Below, one piece after another: positions 10,074 to 20,616 of a stretch of 64,000 nt of DNA. Origin of the DNA: Hyaloraphidium curvatum (Eukaryota > Monoblepharomycota > Hyaloraphidiomycetes > Hyaloraphidiales > Hyaloraphidiaceae); the NCBI GenBank assembly GCA_025558095.1, contig JAIVFI010000040.1, forward strand, positions 310,001-374,000, in the 5' to 3' direction. The translations under genes were made by a program, and so were the position numbers. How positions within the stretch are numbered: the first letter of the stretch is position 1; each line of letters begins with the position of its first letter. The notes below the pieces were generated by a model that saw only the letters and a program-made list of their open reading frames with translations, did no database searches and was not told the DNA's origin.

Positions 10074-12360
10074 TCACGCCGGTTTGACCGTCAATGCGGC
10101 AGACCCGCTCGATGCCAAAAGCATGGCGTTCCCGTCGAACCGTGCGGCGATCGTCGACGCCCCGATCCGCAGCGTCCTCGGAGCCGTGTAGACCGTGAAC
10201 GCCACCCCGCGGCCGTCGGTCCTCGCCCGTCCGACGGGCGCTCCGTTGACCCTGAACGCCACCTCGACACCCGCCACCGCCCGCCCGTTATCCGCCCGCG
10301 CCAGCGTGGCGTACAGCCGCACCCTGCCCCCGCGCCGCACCCTTGCCGCCAGCACGCTCAGCGCGGTCTTGAAGGGGAAGCCCCGTGTGGTCGGGCATCG
10401 CACGCTCCCGCCCCATGCGCCGTCCCACTTGAGCACATCGCCCGGGGAGGCCGCCCACTTCGCGCAGGTTCCGAACGGCCTGCAGCTCCTCGAACGAGGA
10501 TTCCAGGTGTAGAACTTGCACGCCCGGGTGCGATCGGAGAAGCACGTAAGCTCACAATCATCTTGCGAAGCCAGGATCCGCTCGCCGAGGGGAGCCTCGA
10601 AGCAGGTCCTGTTTGCCGCACAGATCCCGAACCCTTTGTAGCCGGGGGGCAGCGCGGGACACGCCCGGACCCTGATCGAGGGGCAGTCCGCAGCGTCCTT
10701 GGCGCCGAAGAAGTTTCCGGGTGCCGGACCCGAGCTGCCCTTCGGGCACTTTGAGTCCTGGTATTGGCGGCACGTCCGGGCCGTAGGGTCGTAGCTGATC
10801 AGGAGACAGTTCAGCGCCTGATAGCAGTCGCTCTCGCAGAAGGCGAGCGTGGTGTTGTAGAAAACGAAGTGGGGTTCCCCGCAGCAGGTGCGGTTCCGGC
10901 CACAGTCGCCCAAAGAGATGAAGCCGGAGCTCGGCGGGCGAGGAGGCGGCACGGGTGGCACGAAGACGGCTGCGCGGTAGCCGGCGACCTCTGCCGCCAT
11001 GTTGTTTATCGTGCGCGCGTTGTCTGAGCGGTCGGCAATGCCCGTGGCGCGGCTCTTGTAGGCAACGTCGGGGTTGGAAAAGTGCGGGATGATCGGGCAC
11101 GGGTGTTCGATGAATGGGTTGTCCCCTTCGCATTCGTAAGCCATGATGGTGCGGAAAACGTCGGGGATCTTGTAGCCGTACGAGTAAGGGAACGCGCCCC
11201 GCCCGGGGTTGGGCCCGTCGGCGCCGGCGGCCTCGCGGTCGTGCTCGCAGCCCATTGTGTGGCCAAGTTCTGTGCAAGGGTGCGGAAGCGGAGTAATGGG
11301 CGTCACCATCGGCCAGGAGCGCTGCATTGGCGAGGGACCCACCATGTGCCAGGGTGAAATCGGCGATGCAACTCATGCTGATGACAGCGAACCCTTTCTG
11401 GTCGTTGCCCGCCGCGCCAGGCACCTCCGGGAGCAAGGCAAGTCCGCAAGTGTCCCACACTGTGGCATACAGTGCGACCAAGTCCGCCCCGTACTGATTT
11501 CGCAGGGCGGGGATGCCTTCCATACCGTTGGTTGCGTTTGCGAGGTGGTCAAGGGCGTTGTAGCTCATCTCTCCGTAGGTTGTGGATTCCACGTAGGCCA
11601 CCTGCGCGATGTGCACGAGACGGACGCGGATCGAGATGTTGCTGTTCCGGTACGCATCGTTCGCAAGCTGCAGGTCGTGATAGACGATGAAGTCGATTGT
11701 GCGGGTCAAGCCCAGATACCGGGCCACAGCCGGCGTGTAGACAACGAGGAGGTCGATGGTGCGTATGACCGGTGGGGCTGGGTCCAGGGCTGAAGTAGGA
11801 GGTGAAGACCTTGCGACATTTGCTGCGGGCCCGTCGTTCGTCAGGGGTCCGACGGCAACAGCGGGAGGTATGCCGGAGGTCGAGCGCGCGCTGGTGGTTC
11901 CGCACCGTGGCTTGGCTGGGCGGTTCACCTCCCGGAGCGTGTGTACGCCTCCTTCGCCGGGCATGATGTCGAACGCGGCACCACCGGCGAGGACAGTGCC
12001 GATGATTGAGCCTTCCGGGCTGAACGAGATGGCAACGTAGCCCGGCTCGGCACCCTCGATCGAGCCGAACCAGGTCTCCGCATCGCCGCCGGCGCTGCGG
12101 TGGCCGAAGACAACCGTGAAATTTACGTCGGCGAAAAACGGCAGGGCTATGCGTTCCGGTCCCCCCGCACGGAGCAGCGCGGCGTCGGCGGCCACCCGAC
12201 GGGCGCGGCGGGCGAGCGGGTCGGCGACGGGGAGCTCGTCGGCGGGCGGCAGGTCCGAGAAGAGCGCGGGGGCGGCCGCAGCCACCCCGACGAGGGCGAC
12301 CGCCGCGACCGCGTAGAGCAGGAGCCGAGGGGCGAATCCCGTGCGGTCACACCGCGCCAT
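10074..12360 (-). CDS. secreted reprolysin-like zinc metallopeptidase with Cys-rich and bacterial-type Ig domains
   Basis: Two exons (12360-11343 and 11269-10074) give 737 residues. The protein begins with a signal peptide (a basic start, then LLLYAVAAVALVGVAAAA). A propeptide-like region precedes the catalytic domain. The zinc site HELGHTMGCEHD (His339, His343, His349) is created exactly by removing the 73-nt intron, which also confirms the splice. A Met-containing segment follows (TIMAYE). Then come two Cys-rich, PAN/apple-like repeats of about 60 residues. The last ~100 residues resemble bacterial Ig-like repeats (VNGAPVGRARTDGRGVAF, SGSAALTV). It is expected outside the cell; the substrate is unknown. 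Confidence 0.85.
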
Positions 12361-12976
12361 GCCGGGCAGAGTGCTCCACAAGTGCACAGGAGGCGTGCTG
12401 ACCGGGGAAAAGGCGACGACGGTCACCTTCGTGACGCACGCGGCGGCTGGAACCACTATAGCCGCCCGCAACTCAAATGACGATATGCCGGGTCGCCTGA
12501 TCCGCGAATCGCAAAAGTAGCTCGACGCCACAGGGCAGCGTTCGGTGAGATTTGCCGCCGGCACAGGGTCACGGTTGATGCGAGGTCGCACGACGGACTT
12601 CTCCACTTCCCCGCCCGCATCAATTGGCGCAAGAGCTTGCGATCATATAAGTCGAATGTCAAACTGGGCTCAGGTAAAGATCTTTCAACGTCCTTTGGGT
12701 TGCTTCAAGCCTTGCGAGCCGGCTCGCCATGTGGCAGCCTGCTGTGGGCTGCGCCACATACCAACGCCCCCTTCTAGAAGTCGGACGCTCCGACGGAACG
12801 GAGACGACGGGACGGAAGGACGTCCTCGGCGCAGCATCCGAGCACGATATAGTCCACGCGTCCCGAGGACTGTAGCCCATCGGAATCCTTCAAAGAAGCT
12901 CGTTTTCCAACCCCCCACCCCCCCCGCACGAGCCAGCTCCAAACAAACAACCACCACGGTCTCCCCCCCATCGACC
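12361..12976. other. divergent intergenic region
   Basis: About 616 bases between the divergent metallopeptidase and dehydrogenase genes. A pyrimidine-rich tract lies just before the dehydrogenase start. No gene or repeat was seen. Confidence 0.4.
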
Positions 12977-14089
12977 ATGCTCGCCCTCGCTTTCGACCAG
13001 CCCAGTGGCACGCTAGGAGTGTCCAACGTGCCGATGCCCACGCCGCGGGCGGGCGAGGTGCTCGTCCGCGTGCTGCGCGCGGGCATCTGCGCGACGGACC
13101 TCGAAATCGTCTCCGGCTATGTGAAGGGCTTCCGTGGCCCGCTCGGCCACGAGTTTCTGGGCGTCGTTCACGCGGCCGCCGAGGGCGCGCCGCCGCCCGG
13201 CACGCGCGTCGTCGGCGAGATCAACTGCGACGACGCGCACTACGCGGCAACCTGCTCGGACGCGGTGTTTGCGCGCAACCACGCCGCCGGCCGCAGCGTG
13301 CTCGGCATCATCAACCGCGACGGCTGCTTCGCCGAGTACGTCGCGCTGCCGGCAGGGAACCTGCACGCCGTGCCCGAGGCGCTGAGCGACGCCGAGGCAG
13401 CATTCTGCGAGCCGCTGGCCGCAGCATGCCGCATCGTCGAGCAGGGCCTGGTCGAGGGCGCGTCGTTCGGCCCGAAGGACAAGAAGGATGAGCAGAACGG
13501 ACAGAAGCAGCACACTGCGGGCCAGCAGGGGCCGCAGCGGATCGCCGTAGTAGGCGACGGCCGCCTCGGGCTGCTGATCGCGCAGGTGCTCGCGATCCAC
13601 GCGCCGGGGCGCGTCACCCACTTTGGCCGCCACCCCAAAAAGATGGAGCTCGTGAGCGGTACGGCCGCGAAGGTGGTCGTCGCCGGGGACGGCGAGCCAT
13701 CTTCTGCCCCCTCGCAAGAGCACGCCGGCGCGTTCGATCTCGTCGTCGAGGCCTCTGGCTCGAGCGACGGCATTCGTCTCGCGCTCGCGCTCGCCCGGGC
13801 GATGGGCACCATCGTCCTCAAGACGACCGTCTCTGCCGCGGCGCAGGCGGCCGTTTCGTGGAGCGAGCTCTGCAACGACATCGTGGTCAACGAAAAGATT
13901 CTCGTCGGCAGCCGGTGCGGGCCCATGGACGCGGCGCTGGACGTGATGCGGGACCACCCGGAGGTGCGGGCGCTCCTAAAGTCGATGCTGCAGCACGAAG
14001 TGCCTCTGTCGCGCGGTGTAGAGGCCCTGGAGCTCGCGCGTTCGAAAGGCGTACTGAAAGTGCAGCTCATCTGCAGTGGAGGGAGCTGA
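12977..14089 (+). CDS. medium-chain (zinc-type) alcohol/threonine dehydrogenase family protein
   Basis: An intronless 370-residue MDR-family oxidoreductase. It shows the catalytic zinc features (AGICATDLEI, GHEFLGVV), a CEPLAAA segment at the domain junction and a nucleotide-binding turn (VVGDGRLGLL). The family oxidises alcohols or sugar alcohols with NAD(P)+. The lobe that normally holds four structural-zinc cysteines keeps only two (in INCDDAHYAATC), and the position of the last one reads as ARNHAAGR, so the structural zinc is probably lost. About 20 polar residues (KDKKDEQNGQKQH) are inserted before the Rossmann domain. Closest remembered relatives are bacterial; transfer is possible but not shown. 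Confidence 0.85.
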   Translation: MLALAFDQPSGTLGVSNVPMPTPRAGEVLVRVLRAGICATDLEIVSGYVKGFRGPLGHEFLGVVHAAAEGAPPPGTRVVGEINCDDAHYAATCSDAVFARNHAAGRSVLGIINRDGCFAEYVALPAGNLHAVPEALSDAEAAFCEPLAAACRIVEQGLVEGASFGPKDKKDEQNGQKQHTAGQQGPQRIAVVGDGRLGLLIAQVLAIHAPGRVTHFGRHPKKMELVSGTAAKVVVAGDGEPSSAPSQEHAGAFDLVVEASGSSDGIRLALALARAMGTIVLKTTVSAAAQAAVSWSELCNDIVVNEKILVGSRCGPMDAALDVMRDHPEVRALLKSMLQHEVPLSRGVEALELARSKGVLKVQLICSGGS

Positions 14090-14145
14090 GGGTGCTCAGA
14101 ACAGCACGAAGTGAAACTTGTATTTCGTCCACAACGACGGGCTCA

Positions 14146-15003
14146 TTACATCGAGCTCCTCGCCCACGTGTTCCCCGCGTTCCCGCTCCCCTTGGCCCCT
14201 TTGAACAAGATCGCGCTCCTCCTCTCGAAGACCGCCTCTTGCCTCCTCACCGCGTCCGGGTGCATGTCCGCCTCGGGCGGCGCATCGTGCAGCCAGTTCC
14301 CCGTCGCGTCCGTGCCCCGCACCAGCATCGCCGAGTCGGCGTCGGAGAGCACCTGCTTCACGCGCGGGGACAGGTACCTTATCGCCAGCCCCACGCGCGG
14401 CCAGGGCGCCCTGTTGGGCCCGGATCCGTGCACCGCGAGCACGTGGTGCAGCGACATCTCCCCCGGCTGCAGCACCAGGTCGACAATGTCCTCCTCTCGG
14501 GCGTCGAACGCGACCTCCTGCCCGCGGGTGAGCATGTTGTCCTTGGCGTAGGTCTCGACGTGCTCGAGCTGCTCCAGGTGCGTGCCCGGGACGATCCGCA
14601 TGCAGCCCGATTGCGGGGTCGAGGGGGTGAAGGCGACCCAGGCCGTGACCACGTCGGCGGTGGAGAGGCCCCAGTAGGTTTTGTCCTGGTGGAACGAGAC
14701 GAAGGCGGGGTCGCCGGCGCGCTTCGTGAAGAACTGGCTCGAATAGCACATAATGTCCGGGCCCAGCACGGATTCCACGGCGTCGAGCACGGCGGGGTGC
14801 CGCACGACGTCGCAGATCCACGGGAACAGCAGGTGCGGCCCGGCGTTGAGCTTGCCGACCAGCTTGCCGCCGACCGCGCGCTCCGTGGCGTCGAAGCGGG
14901 AGAGAAGCGCGGCGGCGTCGGCGTCGGAGAAGACGCGCACGGGGGAGTGGTAGCCGCGCGAGCGGTAGGCCGCGGCCTCGGCGGGCGTGAGGGAGGGGGC
15001 CAT
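14146..15003 (-). CDS. phytanoyl-CoA dioxygenase (PhyH) family protein
   Basis: A 285-residue intronless protein from the ATG at 15003. It has the Fe(II)/2-oxoglutarate dioxygenase triad: His105 and Asp107 in SFHQDKTYW, His192 in VHGSGPN, with Arg203 (PRVGLAIRY) as the 2-oxoglutarate ligand. The family hydroxylates CoA esters or small metabolites; the substrate is not predictable here. No peroxisomal SKL-type ending is present (it ends RSSM). The gene is convergent with the dehydrogenase, 56 bases from its stop. Confidence 0.88.
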   Translation of the reverse strand: MAPSLTPAEAAAYRSRGYHSPVRVFSDADAAALLSRFDATERAVGGKLVGKLNAGPHLLFPWICDVVRHPAVLDAVESVLGPDIMCYSSQFFTKRAGDPAFVSFHQDKTYWGLSTADVVTAWVAFTPSTPQSGCMRIVPGTHLEQLEHVETYAKDNMLTRGQEVAFDAREEDIVDLVLQPGEMSLHHVLAVHGSGPNRAPWPRVGLAIRYLSPRVKQVLSDADSAMLVRGTDATGNWLHDAPPEADMHPDAVRRQEAVFERRSAILFKGAKGSGNAGNTWARSSM

Positions 15004-15236
15004 CGCGGCGGTTGTAGGATGTACTCTGAACGGTACCACGTCGTGCAAAGCCCCTGGCAAGTGGAACAACGGCGGAGCTTAGGCCGTCGGCTGCTGGAGG
15101 CGTGGGTGGAGAGAGAAGAGGACGAAGAGGCTGTCTCCCAGCGCGCGTCAGACCCTTCGACGGAGTATCATCGATCTGGCGAAGGCCTCGAATCTCTGGC
15201 CGTGTAGAAGCTCTAAGCCCTTAAGTTCTGCATCCT

Positions 15237-15825
15237 TCACTGGTCTTCGATCTCGACGGGCCTGCCGGTAGCCCGAGCGATCGCGTTCCGCAGCACGCGC
15301 AGGCGGGTTACGGTGCGGGGCTTTGTTCCTACGAGTCGGAGGATCGAGCTCTCGTCCAGCTCCCACCATCCTTCGCCGATGGCATCGAGGTTCGCGCGGA
15401 GGAACTTCGAGAGCCGCCCTTCCAAGTCCTTGACGGTCGCGGGGCCGTGCAACCAAGTGATCTGCCGCGCAAACTCGAAAGCAAGCGACGGCGTCGAAAG
15501 CACGCCGTCGAGGAAAAGCTGGGGCTCCTCGGGGTCGACGTGTTTGGGCCATTCCCACAGCAGCACCATCTCTGCAACAACGCCAGCAAAGCATGGGAAA
15601 GAAGACAGGGAACGGAAGAAACGACGGGAATCATCGGCGGAAACAGCAGGAAAGCGAGCGAAGTCGCTGCAGAATCGTGCGAAAAGAATCATGCAATCGG
15701 CGCCCTTATCAAAGAGACCCTGGAAAATCATTGCTTTGTCCGGCCAGTCCAAGGCAGGGGAGAGCGCAAACACGTATGCAATGTCGCGGTCCGACCAGTG
15801 CCCTATCGCAGCTTCCAGGAGTGAG
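15237..15825 (-). pseudogene. F-box family 2, 5'-truncated copy
   Basis: About 195 codons homologous to the C-terminal third of the gene at 8566-9930: SLLEAAIGHW, YVFALSPALDWPDKA, AVSADDSRRFF, KHVDPEEPQLFLDG. The F-box and middle are missing. Homology starts abruptly next to the broken FAD-oxidase sequence at 15859. The remaining frame is uninterrupted, so the truncation is fairly recent or the remnant is translated from an unknown start. Confidence 0.7.
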
Positions 15826-15858
15826 GCAGGAACAAGCCGTCTTCTTCGAATATATTGT

Positions 15859-16276
15859 TCATCCGCCGACGTTGATGCCGGGGCCGCACTTGAAGATGTT
15901 CTTCTCTTTGTCGTACGAGTTGAACTTCCGCGATTTACCGGAGAGGTCGATCTGGATGTTGTCGCCGTTGGTGGACGATGCCCCGAGGTATTGGTGGCCG
16001 CCTGACGACGAAGCACAGGAGTGAGCAACATGTCGATGCACGGCAAGGACTCTACCCACCCGTCCTAACTGCGATGGCGATGCCCTTTGCCGCGGCGTAC
16101 TTCACCGCGGCCTTGACGTCTTCCACGTCCTCCACGTAGATGATGGCAGCCGGGTCCAGCTTCCCCTCCGGTTGACTTGCGTAGCAATACTGGTAGCGGG
16201 ACGGGTCGAAAATCTTGTCGCCGCGGTGCACGACCCAGCCTTTGAACGGCGGAAGGTCCGTGAGAACGGGGGCCAT
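15859..16276 (-). pseudogene. FAD-linked oxidase (BBE-type), N-terminal fragment
   Basis: Exon 1 (16276-16060) and exon 2 (16001-15859), joined across a 58-nt intron, encode the start of the FAD-binding domain. The splice rebuilds VRTGGHQYLGASST, the flavin-attachment region in which the His is the usual covalent site. The sequence then reads GPGINVGG and hits a stop. The remaining ~350 residues of the family are absent, replaced by the F-box fragment at 15237-15825. It cannot encode a working oxidase. Confidence 0.75.
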
Positions 16277-16698
16277 CTTGCGCTATCGGGCGGGAGACGG
16301 GGGAGGCATTACGATCGATTCACGACAACAATACGGGAGTGGGATGAACTTCGAGCACGGTAACGTAACTGAGTGTCATAGAGCACGACAGAGCGCCTTC
16401 CAGTTTGCTCAAGTGTCGAGGCTGTCGGCAAGTCCAATCCGCGGCACCATTCGACCCGGAGCTCTTCTCCACAAACGGGGGTTGCATGATGCATAGTCGC
16501 GGCATTCAAAACCGACAAGGGGCTGGCGATGTCCCCCAGGGTGGGTCCGGGCACAGGCGAGGCGGAGGCGGACCAGCCTGTGCAATGTCGTGGACCCCGA
16601 AGGAGTCAGCTCCGGGCCCTGACCACGATCTCCGCAAGCGCGACGGACAACATTCTGCCGCAGGACACCTGCTGCCCGCCGGACTCCAGCAAGCCGCG
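16277..16698. other. divergent intergenic region
   Basis: About 420 bases between the oxidase fragment and the thioesterase. No gene, repeat or RNA was recognised. Confidence 0.4.
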
Positions 16699-17374
16699 AT
16701 GTCCTCCTCAACCGAGAAGCGCTCCGAGCCTCAGGATTCCGCGAAGCCGAAGGACGCGAAGGAGGCCGGCCCCCGCAAGCCCGCGTTCTGGGAGCGGTAC
16801 ACGCTCGCCGAGGTGTTTTCGGCGTGCAAACGCGTACCGCTCATCGGCACCTGGCTCTTTGGCTTCGTCGTGGGTTCCCCGCTTGCGCCGCTGCCCTGCC
16901 ACCCTGACCTCGCCTGACAAGGTCGGCGTGCTCGGCCCCTTCTCGGCCAGCATCTCCGCCTCCTTCCGCGAGGTCTCCAGCACCACGGACCGCTCCACCG
17001 TGCGGCTCACCCTCCCGGACCGCCGCTCCAACAGGAACCACCTTTCCTGCATCCACGCCAGTGCGCTCTTCTGCGCCGCCGAGACGGCCTCCGCCATGTG
17101 CGCCACCGTCGCCGGGGTCGCGCTCTCGCGGGCGGCCGAGGCAAAGGGCGACGCGAGGAAGGTCGGGGTGATCCCGAGCGGGGCGCAGATCGACTACGTC
17201 AAGAAGGCGCGGGGGCCGATCGGGGTCGAGTGCGTGGTGGAGCACGCGGAGATGGAGAAGGCGCTGGATGCCGGCAAGGAGATGTGGGTCGTGGTCAGCC
17301 TGAGAGACAAGGACGGCAAGGGGGACAAGGTCTCGGAGCTGCGGCTGAGGTGCAACCTGAAGAGGATGGGCTAG
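16699..17374 (+). CDS. DUF4442 / hotdog-fold thioesterase-like protein
   Basis: Two exons (16699-16869 and 16922-17374) give 207 residues. The family-defining pattern is present: PLIGTWLFGFV before the intron, then GPFSASI and the strongly conserved DRRSNRNHLSCIHASAL, which forms the hotdog helix start. Proteins of this kind hydrolyse acyl-CoA thioesters or are inactive relatives. The N-terminal 30 residues are charged and disordered. The 52-nt intron uses a GTGGGT donor and an AAG acceptor; no other AG exists in it. Confidence 0.8.
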
Positions 17375-17499
17375 TTCCTCATCCGGCATTTGAGTTCCTG
17401 TGGGGCACGGATCCCGACGGGACTTGGGCCAAATGGGATCGTTGGTTTGTCAAGAGCCTGATGGGAGACATCGTCACGATACAATCTTTGTTCGGATCT

Positions 17500-18924
17500 T
17501 CATCCTGTCGCCAGCCACGGGAGCACCGCCCTTTGGTCTCCTCCATTTCCCCGCGCCGGTCCGACCAGCAGCCTCCACACCGACGCCTCAGGATCGGTAT
17601 CCTCATCCAGCTCCTCGTCCACAGCCTCCCCATCGCGATACTCCTCGACCACGAACGCGACGATATCCAGCACGCATCCCTGTGGCTTGGCACGGATCGC
17701 CGCCTCGATCTCGCCAAACTCAATGTCCCCATGCACATCCACGAAGTCCCCATGGTTCCCGCGGCAGAGGCGCAGCTTCAACACCCATAGCGTCTTGAGC
17801 GTCGACGGTAGGCCGTGCACGAACGCGCACGACGAAAAGAGCCTGACGTCGGCGCTCTCCAGGCCGCCTTTCCGCACGAGCAGCTCCCAAACGTCGCGGC
17901 AGGCACCCTCGTCCAGCCAGATCTCCGAATCGGAAAAGATGCGGCGCGGCTTCAGCGCATCGCGGAGGAGCACCGTGTGCAGCTGGTTCCATTCGTCGAA
18001 CCAGAGGGTATGCATCCGCGAGGCAACCCAGTCGGAGACCTCCGGGAACCGGCCGGGATGGTCGCCGTCCCCCGCGAGGATGTGGTCGACGTGGATGTCC
18101 AGCACTACGCGGTCCTGCTTCTGCGCTTCCAGGGCAGCGAAGAAGGCCGGGAAGAACCTCCCCCGGTACTGGCATTCCCTGAGGTCTGCGAACCGCGTTC
18201 CGATCGGGCCTTCCCGCGAGGGCCTGATGTAGATGGAGAGGTCCAGATTCACCAAGGTTGACAGATCGGCCTGTACAAACTCGAGGAAAGCTTCTTCCGA
18301 CTCGATGTCGCAGCTCAGGTCCCTCAGGTTGGTGAACATAGGGAGGAGAGGCCCGAAGAGGGCAAAGGGGACCGTCACAGTGGCACCGTTCATGACGTCA
18401 CGGCTGAGCACGAGCCTGCGGACGTAAGAGAGCTTGTCCTTTGGCAGCGGCGGCGCCGCGGAGTCGAAGAACTGGCCGAAGAAAAGCAGCGCGTGCCTGA
18501 ACTCGGCGCGGTGCTGCTTCCAAAAGTCCCAGTGCTGGTCTGCCAATCTGTTGTCCCTCCTCACGGCAGCAGCGTGGAAGTCCAAGGTGCGGAACATGAG
18601 CGGAGCGACGTGAATGTAGCACGATTTCGACACCAGGGCGAGGACAAGTCGGTCCTTGGGTCCGAGGAACCGCGCGACCTCGCGGACCACTTCCGGGAGC
18701 ACGGCCGGTGAATGCGACGAAGCGATGCACGAGTTGTTTTCGCCAGGCGCGGTATCGCGCGCGGAGAGCAGCGCGGTCGGACCCCTCAGGGGGCCGCGTT
18801 TTCGCTCCCCGGGCTGCTCGTCGAGCCGGACGTCGGCCACACCGCCGCAGAGGGCGGCAAGGTCCGCCTCGGGAGCCGATGCAGCATCTCCGATGCTCGA
18901 TTCGGCGTCTCCATCGTCATCCAT
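17500..18924 (-). CDS. F-box protein, family 1 copy A
   Basis: A single-exon 474-residue protein. The F-box-like segment is at about residues 74-105 (LPEVVREVARFLGPKDRLVLALVSKSCY). The remainder is a leucine-rich, helix/strand-alternating region of about 370 residues, probably an irregular LRR-like substrate domain. The C terminus ends with an acidic stretch and WRLLVGPA. It is a tandem paralogue of the gene at 19150-20616, with long identical segments (VAPLMFRTLDFHAA, FAALEAQKQDRVVLD, LRDALKPRRIFSD). Predicted role: substrate adaptor of an SCF ubiquitin ligase; the target is unknown. Confidence 0.8.
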   Translation of the reverse strand: MDDDGDAESSIGDAASAPEADLAALCGGVADVRLDEQPGERKRGPLRGPTALLSARDTAPGENNSCIASSHSPAVLPEVVREVARFLGPKDRLVLALVSKSCYIHVAPLMFRTLDFHAAAVRRDNRLADQHWDFWKQHRAEFRHALLFFGQFFDSAAPPLPKDKLSYVRRLVLSRDVMNGATVTVPFALFGPLLPMFTNLRDLSCDIESEEAFLEFVQADLSTLVNLDLSIYIRPSREGPIGTRFADLRECQYRGRFFPAFFAALEAQKQDRVVLDIHVDHILAGDGDHPGRFPEVSDWVASRMHTLWFDEWNQLHTVLLRDALKPRRIFSDSEIWLDEGACRDVWELLVRKGGLESADVRLFSSCAFVHGLPSTLKTLWVLKLRLCRGNHGDFVDVHGDIEFGEIEAAIRAKPQGCVLDIVAFVVEEYRDGEAVDEELDEDTDPEASVWRLLVGPARGNGGDQRAVLPWLATG

Positions 18925-19149
18925 GCTGAGGAGTGCAGGAGAGGACGGGCTGCAGGCGCCACCACGGTTCAGGACGAGTCAAGCAAAGGAGGCGCTAGGC
19001 GGCGTTCAATGATGATCGCTCACGAATGACGATGGAATGGAAGAGAGCACGTGTTTTGAATCCTGCCCATGTGGGCCGGGGATTCGTCGCTTGCCCAACA
19101 GTTCCGGGTCTACCCCCGACCTGGCCCGGAAAAGTCCCCAAGAGGCCAG

Positions 19150-20616
19150 CTACCTCCCTTCATCAAGTAGCCAAGATGAAGCGGGCAGCACAAACTCCGG
19201 GAACGCCTCTTCTCCCGCGTTTCGTGAGGGCCCGACAAGCAGCCTCCACTCCGACGCCTCGGAGTCGGTGGCCTCGTCCACCTCCACGTCCACCGGCTTC
19301 CCGTCGCGATCCTCCTTCACCACGAACTTGCCGACGTCCAGCACGCATTCCTGCGGCCTGCCCCGGATCGCAGCTCGGATGTCAGGGAACTCATCGCCGT
19401 GGGCTTCCTCGACCTCCCCGTGCGTCCCGTGGCACAGGCGCAGCTTGTCCACCCTGAGCGTCCCGAGCGTCGCCGGCAGGCCGTGCACAAGAGCGCACGA
19501 GGAGAACAGCGCCAGCCCCGCGCTCTCCAGGCTGCCCTTGCGCACGAGTAGCTCCCAGGCGTCGCGGCAAGCGCCTTCGTCCAGGGAGAAGTCAAAGTCG
19601 GAGAAAATGCGGCGCGGCTTCAGCGCATCGCGGAGGAGCACCGAGCACAGATGGTCCCACTCGTGGAACCGGAGCGTGTGTATCCGCGAGGCCACCCAAT
19701 CAGAGACCCGAGGGAGCCGCCAGGGAACGTCGTCGTCCTCCGTGAGATCGGAGTCGGACGAGTGGTCCTCTCCGAGAATGTTGTCGGCGACAACATCCAG
19801 CACGACCCGGTCCTGCTTCTGCGCCTCCAGGGCCGCGAACAAGGCCGGCACGAGCGTGTCGCGGCACTGGAACTCCCTCAGGTTCCCGAACCTGATGCCC
19901 AGCTTCGCTTTACGCGAGGGCTTGAAGTAGATGGCGAGGTGCAGCGTCTGCAGCGTCGTAAAATCGGCTTGCACGAATTCGCGATAAGCGGCTTCCGACT
20001 CGATGTAGCAGCTCAGCTCCCTCAGGTTGGTGAACAGCGGCAGCAAAGGCGCCAAGAGGGCGAAGGGGACCGTCACCGACAGCCCGATCCTCGTGTGGCG
20101 GCTCAGCACGAGCCTACGGACGTAGGAGAACTTGTTCTTCGCGAGCCGCGGGGCCGCAGAGTCGACGAACCGGACGAAGGAGACCACGGCGTGACTGAAC
20201 TCGCGGCGGTGCCGGTCCCAAAAATCCCGGTCCTGCTCGGCCAATCTGCGGTCCTTCCTCACGGCGGCAGCATGAAAATCCAAGGTGCGGAACATGAGGG
20301 GAGCCACCTTGAGGTAGCACGGCTTCAAGACCAGCGCGACGGAAAGCTGGTCCTTGGGTCCGAGGAACCGCGCCACCTCGCGCACCAACTCCGGGAGCAC
20401 GGCCAGCGCGGGGCCCGACTCCTTTTCGACCAGCGCGACTTCGGAGAGCAAAGCCGCGAGGCGATGCGCCCCGGCGCGGTTGCCGTCCGCGCGGCCTGCG
20501 TCGAGCCGGGCGCGCGCGGCGGCGGCGAAGGCGCCGCAGAGGTCCACCGGCGCGTCGTCGGAAAGCGCCGCGGGCATTGCTTCAGCGCGCTCGTTGGCAA
20601 ACGTGGCGGAGGCCAT
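19150..20616 (-). CDS. F-box protein, family 1 copy B
   Basis: A single-exon 488-residue protein from the ATG at 20616, same strand and about 225 bases upstream of copy A. The F-box-like segment is LPELVREVARFLGPKDQLSVAL. An alanine-rich N-terminal region precedes it, and the LRR-like body parallels copy A. It differs by an acidic insertion (DHSSDSDLTEDDD) near the centre and a longer N-terminal region. The tandem order and similarity point to local duplication. Function inferred as an SCF adaptor. Confidence 0.8.
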   Translation of the reverse strand: MASATFANERAEAMPAALSDDAPVDLCGAFAAAARARLDAGRADGNRAGAHRLAALLSEVALVEKESGPALAVLPELVREVARFLGPKDQLSVALVLKPCYLKVAPLMFRTLDFHAAAVRKDRRLAEQDRDFWDRHRREFSHAVVSFVRFVDSAAPRLAKNKFSYVRRLVLSRHTRIGLSVTVPFALLAPLLPLFTNLRELSCYIESEAAYREFVQADFTTLQTLHLAIYFKPSRKAKLGIRFGNLREFQCRDTLVPALFAALEAQKQDRVVLDVVADNILGEDHSSDSDLTEDDDVPWRLPRVSDWVASRIHTLRFHEWDHLCSVLLRDALKPRRIFSDFDFSLDEGACRDAWELLVRKGSLESAGLALFSSCALVHGLPATLGTLRVDKLRLCHGTHGEVEEAHGDEFPDIRAAIRGRPQECVLDVGKFVVKEDRDGKPVDVEVDEATDSEASEWRLLVGPSRNAGEEAFPEFVLPASSWLLDEGR

